A DNA stretch of 15,241 nucleotides from JAVBNU01 sp964617065 (GCA_964617065.1 CAZTVM010000041.1:1-15241), one strand, 5' to 3'; shown: positions 1 to 6,814, counted from the stretch's first letter. Notes: a model not told the origin generated them from the sequence alone. Made by a program: numbers and translations.

Positions 1-485
1 CTATTGTGGCATAAAATATTTAATTTTCAAAAAACAATATAATTAAATAGTAACCTGAGAATAATACAATGAATACCCTCATTAACCTTATACAATGATA
101 CCAACAAAATATTTTTAGTCAAATAAATATTTTTGAGGTACTTTCTGACATTCGCAACCTAAATATTATCCTCTAGTGTAGTGTGTTTTGTTTTTTGTGC
201 AAGCTTCAAACTAAAATATCAGTAAAAGATTTGTTAAAAACAAAGTAAATTACCGAGAGAGTAATTAGAAATTTCACAAAAAAGTTTCAGACTTTTAAGC
301 AAAACTCGTAAATAATTTTAATTTTTATAACCTTTAAAATCTGAATAACCATTATTCATCGATAATAAAACAATTTATGAAAAAGGTCAAAACCTTGCTA
401 TTTTCTAAAAAATATATATAATATAAAAAGAGAATGATTTAATCTTGTTGTATTATAGGCTTTTTTTAGTTGTGAGGAATGAGTT
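1..485. other. AT-rich intergenic leader, no gene seen
   Basis: All reading frames here are short and interrupted. Frames open at base 1 close by about base 47, so the last few codons of an upstream gene could lie at 1-47, but nothing in them is recognisable. The rest is A/T-rich with no tRNA-like or repeat structure. The 3' end holds the promoter and ribosome site of the glycosyltransferase gene. Confidence 0.6.
395..422 (+). promoter_or_regulatory. Predicted sigma-70 promoter of the GT2/pyruvyl transferase gene
   Basis: TTGCTA (395-400), a 16-nt spacer and a perfect TATAAT (417-422) form a good -35/-10 pair. A start point near 429 would give a leader of about 57 nt before the GTG codon. 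A small inverted repeat, AAGGT-caaa-ACCTT (383-396), overlaps the -35 box and could be an operator, though 5-bp arms are weak evidence in such AT-rich DNA. Confidence 0.45.
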
Positions 486-2633
486 GTGAGTGATGAATGC
501 GTAAACCAAATAAAAATTTCTGTGATAATTCCTGTATATAATGTTGAAAAATATTTAAGGGAATGTTTGGATAGTGTAGTTAATCAAACATTAAAAGAGA
601 TTGAGATAATTTTAGTGGACGATGGCTCAACTGATTTAAGCGGGGAAATTTGCGATGAATACGCCGCAAAAGATGAAAGAATTAAAGTTATTCACAAAAA
701 AAATGAAGGCACAGGTATTGCCAGAAACACAGCGATAGAGTTTTCAACAGGCGAGTATATTTTTTTCTTAGATTCAGATGATTTAATTGAACTTACTGTT
801 CTTGAAAAATTATATATTAAAACAATTGAAACAAATTCAGATATCGTAATATCTCAAACAAAATTAATTTTCGATAAGGAATGTTTAAATATTGAAGAAA
901 AATTGGCTTGGTACGACGAATATTTTGACATTAAGCCCATTGATAATTTGCGAGTTTCTATTGATAATTTTGGTTATGCTGTAAAAATACCCGTTGTGGT
1001 TTGGGGGAAGCTATACCGAAGTAAATTTTTAAAGGAAAATAACTTAGCTTTTATTAATAAAAATGTACCACACGAGGATGATGGTTTTTTGGTCAAAGTA
1101 CTATCATGTTTCCCTGATATTTCAATAATATCTGATATTGGCGTCCTATATCGTATTCGAAACACATCAATTATGTCAAATATGAGAGTTAATAAGTTGG
1201 TATCCGATAAAAACAGGAGAGTGTGTTTAAAAGAAGCTTTTGATTATGTTCGAAACAATATTTCAGGTAAAAATGCCAATTTAATTATTTTTAAAATCCA
1301 AAAATTTTATTTACGAACTTTCTTTTTTCCACTGGCATTATTACGTAAAATATTAAAAAAATTAAGAATTTTTGATATTGATAAATTCATGATAGATAAA
1401 AAAAATGCTTGTTTAAAATGTATAACAACAGTTTTGTCCAATGAACTTAAAGATAAAATAATATCTTTTCGCACCAATAATGATAATCTAGAGTTAGAGA
1501 ATGAATTGAGAAATGCAGCAAATTTTTTGTTTTTGCCAAATAAGGGTAATCTAGGCGATGTGGTTATTGCTGCTTCAGAATTTGAATATTTTAATTCTAA
1601 AAATATAAAATATGAAGTTTATGATATTACAGATTCTGAGCGTTATAATAAACATTTTAATTTTGTATACGGTGGCGGGGGACTATGGCACCCACTATAT
1701 AAAAAGAGTTATCAAGAAATAACAGAGATATTTAAATCCCCACTTTTACAAAAATGTATTATATTACCTTCAAGTTTTTATAAATGTGAAGATGTGATTA
1801 CACTTATGGACGAACGTTTTACTGTTTTTTGCCGAGAGAAACAGAGCTACGAATATTGTAAGCAATTGAATAGTAAGGCAAAATTTATTCTAGCTAATGA
1901 CATGGTCATTGATGCTGATTTTGATATTTTTCAAAACAAAATAATAGACTGCTATAATTTACAAAAATTTAAAAAAAATGACTTGCAAATGTTAAAAAAA
2001 ATTAGTGGCGTAATCTATCCTTATTGGCAAAAAGTTTTTGAAAAAGTTAAAAATGAATTTAAAGATATTGATAATTACAAAATAGGATACTTGCTGAGAA
2101 GGGATCAAGAAAGCAACATCAATATTGATAGTATAAAGTTAAATAGAAAAGCCGTTGATCTATCTTCTTTGGGTGGAAGTTATTGCTGTGACATAGGATT
2201 GGATTTTATTTTGGCAAATTTATTTTTGGCAGTCATTGATATGTTTGACATTATTGTAACCGATAGACTACATGTCGGAATTTGTGCTGCTAAGCTTCAA
2301 AAAACGGTTTTTCTAATTGATAATTCATATAAAAAAGTATCTTCTGTTTATGATTTTTCATTGAAAAATTTTGAAAATGTGCATCTTACAACAAGTGAAA
2401 CATTAGAGGAAGACATTCGCAAATATTCGCCGGAAGCTGTTGCATTTAAAGAACCTAAAACTGAAATGTTGTCTAATTTGCCAGAGAACTTAGACGATTT
2501 TCTTGTATATTACGGAAGTTTCCAAAACAGCTATGGTTGCGAAAAAAGATTAATAAATATATCAAAAATTTCTGTAATAAAATCGTTGATAAAGAAAATA
2601 ATTCGGCCATTTTTTTATAAAGACAAACATTGA
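486..2633 (+). CDS. GT2 glycosyltransferase fused to polysaccharide pyruvyl transferase
   Basis: A 715-aa protein with two enzyme domains. Residues 10-230 are a GT-A fold family 2 glycosyltransferase: SVIIPVYN start, DDGSTD at 45-50, the metal-binding DSDD at 96-99 and HEDDG at 196-200. Residues about 345-625 match the polysaccharide pyruvyl transferase family (CsaB/WcaK type): GNLGD at 354-358, GGGG at 396-399 and the signature TDRLHVGI at 592-599. Such proteins build surface polysaccharide, adding a sugar from a nucleotide donor and a pyruvate ketal from phosphoenolpyruvate. The substrate cannot be read from the sequence. There is no signal peptide, so it should act on the cytoplasmic face. 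The GTG start is chosen because GAGG (474-477) lies 8 nt upstream and the nearby ATG at 494 hits a stop after three codons. The gene stands alone. Each domain is of ordinary size; having both in one chain is less common. Confidence 0.85.
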   Translation: MSDECVNQIKISVIIPVYNVEKYLRECLDSVVNQTLKEIEIILVDDGSTDLSGEICDEYAAKDERIKVIHKKNEGTGIARNTAIEFSTGEYIFFLDSDDLIELTVLEKLYIKTIETNSDIVISQTKLIFDKECLNIEEKLAWYDEYFDIKPIDNLRVSIDNFGYAVKIPVVVWGKLYRSKFLKENNLAFINKNVPHEDDGFLVKVLSCFPDISIISDIGVLYRIRNTSIMSNMRVNKLVSDKNRRVCLKEAFDYVRNNISGKNANLIIFKIQKFYLRTFFFPLALLRKILKKLRIFDIDKFMIDKKNACLKCITTVLSNELKDKIISFRTNNDNLELENELRNAANFLFLPNKGNLGDVVIAASEFEYFNSKNIKYEVYDITDSERYNKHFNFVYGGGGLWHPLYKKSYQEITEIFKSPLLQKCIILPSSFYKCEDVITLMDERFTVFCREKQSYEYCKQLNSKAKFILANDMVIDADFDIFQNKIIDCYNLQKFKKNDLQMLKKISGVIYPYWQKVFEKVKNEFKDIDNYKIGYLLRRDQESNINIDSIKLNRKAVDLSSLGGSYCCDIGLDFILANLFLAVIDMFDIIVTDRLHVGICAAKLQKTVFLIDNSYKKVSSVYDFSLKNFENVHLTTSETLEEDIRKYSPEAVAFKEPKTEMLSNLPENLDDFLVYYGSFQNSYGCEKRLINISKISVIKSLIKKIIRPFFYKDKH

Positions 2634-2737
2634 ATTTATTGAAAGTAACCTGTAGGAGTTCATACGACTGTAATATTGCCCACAATGATAGGGGAAATAC
2701 CAGAAGAATTCATATATCTACTAAGCCGTTAATATAA

Positions 2738-3361
2738 TCAGAAATTCATTCTGATTGTAAAAATGTTTTTGCCCTCGGTGTATTCGTAATGCACATAATC
2801 CATTGATTTTTTAACCATGAAAATTCCGAGCCCTCCGATTGGGCGTTCTTCCGCTGATAAGCTAATATCAGGTTCTGTTGTTTCCAAAGGGTTATAAGCT
2901 ATTCCACTATCCGCAAATTGCATTTCAACCTGTTTGCCGTCGTTGATTTTAAACATTATTTCAACATCTCCATCTTTTGGTGGATAGGCATAACTTGCGA
3001 TGTTTACAAATATTTCTTCAACAGCTATCTGAAGTTTCGTTTTTGCTGTTTGCGGAATCTTTGCTTGTTCGCAAAGATTTTCGAGCCATGCAACGAGATT
3101 TACATAACTTTCTTTGTCGGCTTTTAAGGCAAGCGTGTTGTATTCATTGTTTTTCAAAGTATCAAAACCGTTGTAACGCAATGAGGAGTGTTGAATATTT
3201 TTTGCGAGTTCTAACTCGTCGTCCAATCTTTTCGCTTCTTTAGCTATTGCATTTTTTAGAGCATCTACTGTTGTATTTATACCTTCAGAGAGCATTTTAA
3301 ATTCTTCAACATTTTGTACATTGACTTTTTCGTTTAAATCACCTTCGGTAATTTTGCTCAA
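2738..3361 (-). CDS. Truncated HAMP-linker / RsbW-like anti-sigma kinase (phosphatase domain lost)
   Basis: The open frame gives 207 aa from a TTG codon but continues upstream without a stop to 3412, so the TTG is probably just an internal Leu. Residues 1-60 look like the end of a HAMP domain plus the linker that normally precedes a SpoIIE/PP2C phosphatase (KITEGDLNEKV, then ELAKNIQHSSL). Residues 75-207 are a complete RsbW-type GHKL ATPase domain: N-box E115/E116/N120, G1 box D151-x-G153, G2 box GGLGI at 176-180. RsbW proteins bind and inhibit sigma factors and phosphorylate STAS anti-antagonists. In the family I would expect about 240 residues of phosphatase between these parts. Here SSL runs straight into RYNGF, which looks like the end of that phosphatase. 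The membrane part upstream of HAMP is also missing. No promoter or ribosome site is visible. It may be a pseudogene, although the kinase domain is intact. Confidence 0.7.
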   Translation of the reverse strand: MSKITEGDLNEKVNVQNVEEFKMLSEGINTTVDALKNAIAKEAKRLDDELELAKNIQHSSLRYNGFDTLKNNEYNTLALKADKESYVNLVAWLENLCEQAKIPQTAKTKLQIAVEEIFVNIASYAYPPKDGDVEIMFKINDGKQVEMQFADSGIAYNPLETTEPDISLSAEERPIGGLGIFMVKKSMDYVHYEYTEGKNIFTIRMNF

Positions 3362-3400
3362 AGATTTATTTACTTTATAAATGCCTGTTACTACAACTTT

Positions 3401-3428
3401 TTGAATTGTAGGTTACATTGCAATTCAA
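3401..3428. repeat. 8-bp inverted repeat at a gene-fusion breakpoint
   Basis: TTGAATTG (3401-3408) and CAATTCAA (3421-3428) are perfect inverted copies separated by 12 nt. They sit where the HAMP-encoding sequence on the minus strand meets permease coding sequence on the plus strand. The left arm spans the junction and the right arm lies in permease codons. Confidence 0.6.
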
Positions 3429-3626
3429 GATTTGACAAAAATGAGTGACATCATAAGAAGCAGAACTTACGAAGCGTTTTTCCCTCTTATAGCTACTGCG
3501 GCAATCTACTTTGCCTTATCTTATTTGCTTGCAGAACTTTTAAGAAGATGTGAAATAATGGTAGACCCAAGGTATAAAAAAAGAATTGTAAAAGGTGTTA
3601 AGGTGAAAAGCTATGGCAATGATTAA
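3405..3626 (+). pseudogene. 3' fragment of amino-acid ABC transporter permease
   Basis: Only the last 73 codons remain. The peptide begins IVGYIAIQDLTK, continues with DIIRSRTYEAFFPL, one hydrophobic helix, and ends in a basic tail. This is the typical C-terminus of a polar amino-acid (His/Glu/Gln) uptake permease, whose full length is about 220 aa alone or about 500 aa when fused to the binding protein. A TGA at 3402-3404 blocks the frame immediately upstream, and the EAA motif that contacts the ATPase is missing. A 64-codon open frame from a TTG at 3432 exists but has no convincing ribosome site. The stop codon overlaps the start of the ATPase gene by 14 nt, which preserves the ordinary operon layout. 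It is either a real pseudogene or the product of a chimeric assembly join. Confidence 0.75.
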
Positions 3627-4701
3627 AGTTGAACATTTATCGAAGGTTTTTGACGGAGATGTTATTCTTAAAGACATTAACGCAGAAATCAATAAGGGTG
3701 AAGTTATAAGTATTATAGGACCTTCCAATACAGGAAAAAGCACTTTTTTAAGATGTATAAACCTGCTTGAAAATCCAACATCAGGAAAGATTGTTATTGA
3801 TGGTAAGGATATAACAAATGTGGGTGTTGACATTTCTAAATTGCGGCAAAAAACAGGTATGGTTTTTCAGTCATTTAATTTATTTACGCATCTTACGGTT
3901 GCTGAAAACGTAATGCTTGCGCCGGTTACATTGCTGAAAATGACAAGGCAAGAAGCTTATAATCGAGCTATTAAACTATTAGAAAGTGTCGGACTTGAAT
4001 TCAAGGCACTTGCTTATTCAAATGAGCTCTCTGGTGGGCAAAAACAACGTGTTGCAATTGCTCGGACATTGGCAATGGAACCTGAAATTATACTTTTTGA
4101 CGAACCAACTTCTGCCCTTGACCCGGCAATGGTAGGAGAAGTGCTCGCTGTAATCAAAAAACTGGCGCAAAATGGAATGACGATGATAATAGTTACGCAT
4201 GAAATGCAGTTTGCTCAAGATGTATCTTCTCGCATTTTTTATATGGATGAAGGCATTATTTACGAAGAAGGCTCAGATATTTTTGATAATCCTAAACGTG
4301 AAAAAACAAAAGCTTTTATATATAAAATTCGTACTTTTTCACGAAATTTTAACCGAATAAGTGCAGATATTTATAAACTTAATTCTGAAATCGAAGACTT
4401 TTGTTTTAAGAATTCTATTGACCAAAAGACAATTCGTACGCTTCAACTTCTGTTAGAAGAATTCGTTTTCAATCTTCTTTTTCAAAATTTGTCTGATGAA
4501 AAAAGCGATATTGGAATAGAAATATCTATAAACAATAAAGAAAAAAGTGTCGAGTTACAAATTTGCTATGAAGGTAAAAATTACGAAAAATATTTGAACG
4601 ACAGCACTATAGTTTCTCAAAAAATTATTGAAAATAAGACGAAAAAAATTGAAACAAAAGAAAACGACGAGAAGCAATTTGTTTCCTTTCAACTAGGTTG
4701 A
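3613..4701 (+). CDS. Amino-acid ABC transporter ATPase with C-terminal RsbW-like domain
   Basis: Residues 1-240 are a full ABC ATPase of the polar amino-acid uptake (GlnQ/HisP) type: Walker A GPSNTGKS (36-43), Q-loop Q86, signature LSGGQ (139-143), Walker B ILFDEP (160-165) and H-loop H196. It would hydrolyse ATP to drive import, paired with the permease whose end overlaps it. The family is usually about 245 aa; this protein has 362. The extra 120 residues (about 242-362) align by eye with the RsbW-type kinase domain of the neighbouring gene. The N-box EEFVFN (282-287) is kept, but the Asp of the G1 box is replaced (CYEGK, 318-322) and no G2 Gly-rich loop is visible, so this half probably no longer binds ATP. 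ATG at 3613 follows AGGTG with 7-nt spacing; ATG at 3619 is possible. The ATPase half looks functional, but its permease is truncated here. Confidence 0.85.
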   Translation: MAMIKVEHLSKVFDGDVILKDINAEINKGEVISIIGPSNTGKSTFLRCINLLENPTSGKIVIDGKDITNVGVDISKLRQKTGMVFQSFNLFTHLTVAENVMLAPVTLLKMTRQEAYNRAIKLLESVGLEFKALAYSNELSGGQKQRVAIARTLAMEPEIILFDEPTSALDPAMVGEVLAVIKKLAQNGMTMIIVTHEMQFAQDVSSRIFYMDEGIIYEEGSDIFDNPKREKTKAFIYKIRTFSRNFNRISADIYKLNSEIEDFCFKNSIDQKTIRTLQLLLEEFVFNLLFQNLSDEKSDIGIEISINNKEKSVELQICYEGKNYEKYLNDSTIVSQKIIENKTKKIETKENDEKQFVSFQLG

Positions 4702-4795
4702 AGCTGTAACAAAAAAAGTACTCTTTACTAATGCATTTACTTATATACTATGCGTTGCAGGATTGATGTTGATTTTTCAGACTAGGAATGTTTGA
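4697..4795 (+). pseudogene. C-terminal membrane-segment remnant of an unidentified transporter
   Basis: Directly after a TAG (4694-4696), a 32-codon frame encodes a basic KK pair followed by a hydrophobic stretch containing FTYILCVAGLMLIF and ends at TGA 4793-4795. It looks like the last transmembrane helix of a membrane protein. It has no usable start or ribosome site and is in a different frame from the ABC ATPase, whose stop it overlaps. I do not recognise the family. It could be chance, but its hydrophobic composition differs from the flanking intergenic sequence and fits the damaged state of this locus. Confidence 0.3.
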
Positions 4796-5143
4796 TTACG
4801 AGCATTGTTCTTCTGCTTTTTGTAAATAATCAAGGATATTATTTTTATCTTTACTAAATGCTAAAGGTAATGCGTTTAGAAAAAAATTATTTTCGTAATT
4901 CGGAACATGCGATTGCAAGGCTAGTCCATCTCCATTCAATTGTGATCCACCAAATAGAACATTTTTACCGAAACCACGTTCTCCAAAATTTTGTATCGTT
5001 GCAAATGAGTCAGATTGTTCATTTCTTTGAATTGGATTTGAAGCCAATTCTTGGTGACTTATTTTTTGCCCCTGTATGGCATTCGCTGTTTTTGTTACCT
5101 GAGTAGTCGTTGTCGTCGCTGACGTTAATGGTGACGGTGTCAT
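4796..5143 (-). CDS. Orphan 115-aa polar protein, third gene of the repeat-protein operon
   Basis: I do not recognise a family. The protein has a Thr/Ser-rich start (residues 1-20), a Gly/Asn-rich middle (NFGERGFGKNVLFGG at 52-66) and a C-terminus that may be helical and ends in CS. There is no signal peptide or membrane helix. The start is well supported: GGAGGG (complement of 5152-5157) lies 8 nt upstream of the ATG and within the end of the preceding 59-aa gene, whose stop is one base before this ATG, so translation is probably coupled. It is the last of three genes transcribed leftwards. Composition (Asn, Ser, Thr, Gly) resembles the two upstream proteins, so the three may act together, as accessory, chaperone or co-exported partners; this is inference from context only. 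Confidence 0.6.
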   Translation of the reverse strand: MTPSPLTSATTTTTQVTKTANAIQGQKISHQELASNPIQRNEQSDSFATIQNFGERGFGKNVLFGGSQLNGDGLALQSHVPNYENNFFLNALPLAFSKDKNNILDYLQKAEEQCS

Positions 5144-5144
5144 A

Positions 5145-5324
5145 TTACATACCCTCCGTAAAATATCTATTTTTAATATTGGTTATAGCTTCATCAAAAG
5201 ATTTGTCTTCTTGCGACATGATAGAAGCTTTTTTATCAGATTTTTTAATAGGACTTTCCGCTTTTTTATTTGCGTTAAAAGAACTATTATTGCCGTGAAA
5301 TTGATTGCCTGTTGAGCTTATCAT
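5145..5324 (-). CDS. Orphan 59-aa polar protein, second gene of the repeat-protein operon
   Basis: A short gene between the repeat-protein gene and the 115-aa gene. ATG at 5322-5324 is preceded at 8 nt by GAGG (complement of 5333-5336), placed immediately after the stop of the repeat gene. The TAA at 5145-5147 is one base before the next ATG. The peptide starts MISSTGNQFHGNNSS, has a Lys-rich middle (residues 20-33) and a polar C-terminus likely to be helical (about 38-55). There is no signal peptide, Cys or membrane helix, and I recognise no family. Both ribosome sites and the packed spacing make it a credible coding gene despite its size. Confidence 0.6.
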   Translation of the reverse strand: MISSTGNQFHGNNSSFNANKKAESPIKKSDKKASIMSQEDKSFDEAITNIKNRYFTEGM

Positions 5325-5338
5325 TTATATATCCTCAT

Positions 5339-6601
5339 CTATGCGTTAAATGTATAATTTTGTTTTTGACCATTTTTTGTAATATTTTGATTTGCCTCAG
5401 GTGCATTAAAGCTTACATTGTAATTATTACCTGTTGCGCTCAATGTATTTGAACCTTTGTTAAACTGCATTTGATAGTCGTCACCGTTCGTTTTCACATT
5501 GTTGTTACCACTGCCGAATTGCGATGTAAAATTGTTCCCATTGTTTGTTACATTGTTAGCGCCGTCACCGAATGCTTGCGAATGACTTGTGCCTTGTGCA
5601 TTCACTGTGTTGTTTCCGTTGCCGAATTTCGATGTAAAATTGTTCCCATTGTTTGTTACATTATTAGCGCCGTCACCGAATGCTTGCGAATGACTTGTGC
5701 CTTGTGCATTCACTGTGTNNNNNNNNNNNNNNNNNNNNNNNNNNNNNNNNNNNNNNNNNNNNNNNNNNNNNNNNNNNNNNNNNNNNNNNNNNNNNNNNNN
5801 NNNNNNNNNNNNNNNNNNTGTTTCCGTTGCCGAATTTCGATGTAAAATTANNNNNNNNNNNNNNNNNNNNNNNNNNNNNNNNNNNNNNNNNNNNNNNNNN
5901 NNNNNNNNNNNNNNNNNNNNNNNNNNNNNNNNNNNNNNNNNNNNNNNNNNTGTGCCTTGTGCATTCACTGTGTTGTTTCCGTTGCCGAATTTCGATGTAA
6001 AATTATTGCCATTGTTTGTTACATTGTTAGCGCCGTCACCGAATGTTTGTGAATGACCTGTGCCTTGTGCATTTACGGTGTTGTTTCCGTTGCCGAATTT
6101 CGATGTAAAATTATTGCCATTGTTTGTTACATTGTTAGCGCCGTCACCGAATGTTTGTGAATGACCTGTGCCTTGTGCATTTACGGTGTTGTTTCCGTTG
6201 CCGAATATAGATGTAAATTTATTGCCAGTATTTTTTACAGTATTATTGCCGTGTCCAAAGGTTTGATTGTGGTTATCACCTGTAGCATTTATATTGTTGT
6301 CACCGTTGCCGAATATTGAGCTATAAGAATTACCTGTATTTTTTACGGTGTTATTACCATTACCGAACTTTTGAGTGTAATTATTTCCGTTTGTGCTTAC
6401 GTTGTTGTTGCCGTTTCCCGCCTTGATAGAATAATTATTTCCGGTTGTATTCAAAGCGTTATCACCATTGCCGAAATTTATATTGACATTATCACCGTTG
6501 GTTTTAACCGTATTGTTGCCATCTCCGGCTTTAATATTGGTATTATTTGCTTTAACGTCAACCTTGTTGTTGCCGTCACCCAAATTGATGTTTATCGCCA
6601 T
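5339..6601 (-). CDS. Asn/Gly-rich tandem-repeat protein, predicted beta-roll/solenoid
   Basis: Nearly the whole protein is a series of 18-residue repeats, roughly F-G-N-G-N-N-T-V-x-x-x-G-N-x-F/Y-T-S-x. Each holds a GNGNNTV-like nonapeptide that resembles the RTX calcium motif GGxGxDxUx, but with Asn where RTX has Asp. RTX beta-rolls also have 18 residues per turn, so a stacked beta-solenoid is the likely fold. Calcium binding is doubtful. The protein starts directly with repeats (MAININLGDGNNKV), so there is no N-terminal signal peptide; the C-terminus (after about residue 395) is a non-repeat cap ending NYTFNA. GAGAGG lies 11 nt before the ATG. Two N gaps interrupt the gene and the segment between them reads out of frame only because the gap lengths are arbitrary. 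It leads a three-gene operon. Adhesion, matrix or secreted-structure roles are possible; function is unknown. Confidence 0.75.
   Translation of the reverse strand: MAININLGDGNNKVDVKANNTNIKAGDGNNTVKTNGDNVNINFGNGDNALNTTGNNYSIKAGNGNNNVSTNGNNYTQKFGNGNNTVKNTGNSYSSIFGNGDNNINATGDNHNQTFGHGNNTVKNTGNKFTSIFGNGNNTVNAQGTGHSQTFGDGANNVTNNGNNFTSKFGNGNNTVNAQGTGHSQTFGDGANNVTNNGNNFTSKFGNGNNTVNAQGTXXXXXXXXXXXXXXXXXXXXXXXXXXXXXXXXXXILHRNSATETXXXXXXXXXXXXXXXXXXXXXXXXXXXXXXXXXXTVNAQGTSHSQAFGDGANNVTNNGNNFTSKFGNGNNTVNAQGTSHSQAFGDGANNVTNNGNNFTSQFGSGNNNVKTNGDDYQMQFNKGSNTLSATGNNYNVSFNAPEANQNITKNGQKQNYTFNA
5719..5818. other. Assembly gap (100 N) inside the repeat array
   Basis: The bases before and after the gap are directly contiguous in the repeat consensus, so the true missing length should be zero or a multiple of 108, not 100. 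Confidence 0.95.
5851..5950. other. Assembly gap (100 N) inside the repeat array
   Basis: By the repeat consensus, 53 bases (or 53 plus a multiple of 108) are missing between the flanks. Together with the first gap this restores a single reading frame. Confidence 0.95.
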
Positions 6602-6674
6602 TTTACTTTTTACCTCTCAAATCAAATATAAATTTGTATTCGATTTCTCTCTTAAATAAATAAAAACAAAATGA

Positions 6675-6703
6675 TATATATAATTGCCACATTTGAAATA
6701 CAA
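6675..6703 (-). promoter_or_regulatory. Predicted promoter of the repeat-protein operon
   Basis: On the minus strand TTGTAT (6698-6703) is followed after 17 nt by TATATA (6675-6680). This would give a leader of about 65-70 nt before the ATG at 6601. The DNA is very AT-rich, so chance matches are likely. Confidence 0.4.
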
Positions 6704-6814
6704 TAAATATATATTAATTCTATAAACACGAGTATTATTGGTTTTAAGCCAAAAACACAAACTTAACATTTCTTAGTATTTAATTGATAAAAGGTTTTTT
6801 AATGCTAACATTAA

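Larger units (their letters stand above)
5515..6210. repeat. 108-bp tandem repeat array interrupted by assembly gaps
   Basis: Near-identical 108-bp units (36 codons, two 18-residue turns) lie inside the repeat-protein gene. The same junction ACCGAATG occurs at 5567 and 5675, and at 6038 and 6146, exactly 108 bp apart in each pair. Units on the left read GCTTGCG and ACTTGTG; those on the right read GTTTGTG and ACCTGTG, so two sub-types exist. Outside the array the units diverge. The copy number in the gaps is unknown. Confidence 0.9.

Noticed and set aside
2736..2756. Hairpin AATCAGAA/TTCTGATT as a terminator of the RsbW-like gene
   Set aside because: The 8-bp arms are perfect but overlap the stop codon and no T run follows on the minus strand.
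5819..5850. Frameshift in the repeat protein between the two gaps
   Set aside because: The odd peptide ILHRNSATET becomes the normal repeat NFTSKFGNGN in the neighbouring frame; the shift comes from the arbitrary 100-N gap length.
5471..6056. Long plus-strand open frames through the repeat array
   Set aside because: They are antisense shadows of the 108-bp repeats (a multiple of three) and include N runs; they have no ribosome sites and the minus-strand frame has a clear repeat protein.
5515..6210. CRISPR array
   Set aside because: Units are 108 bp, back to back, with no unique spacers, and they encode a regular protein repeat.
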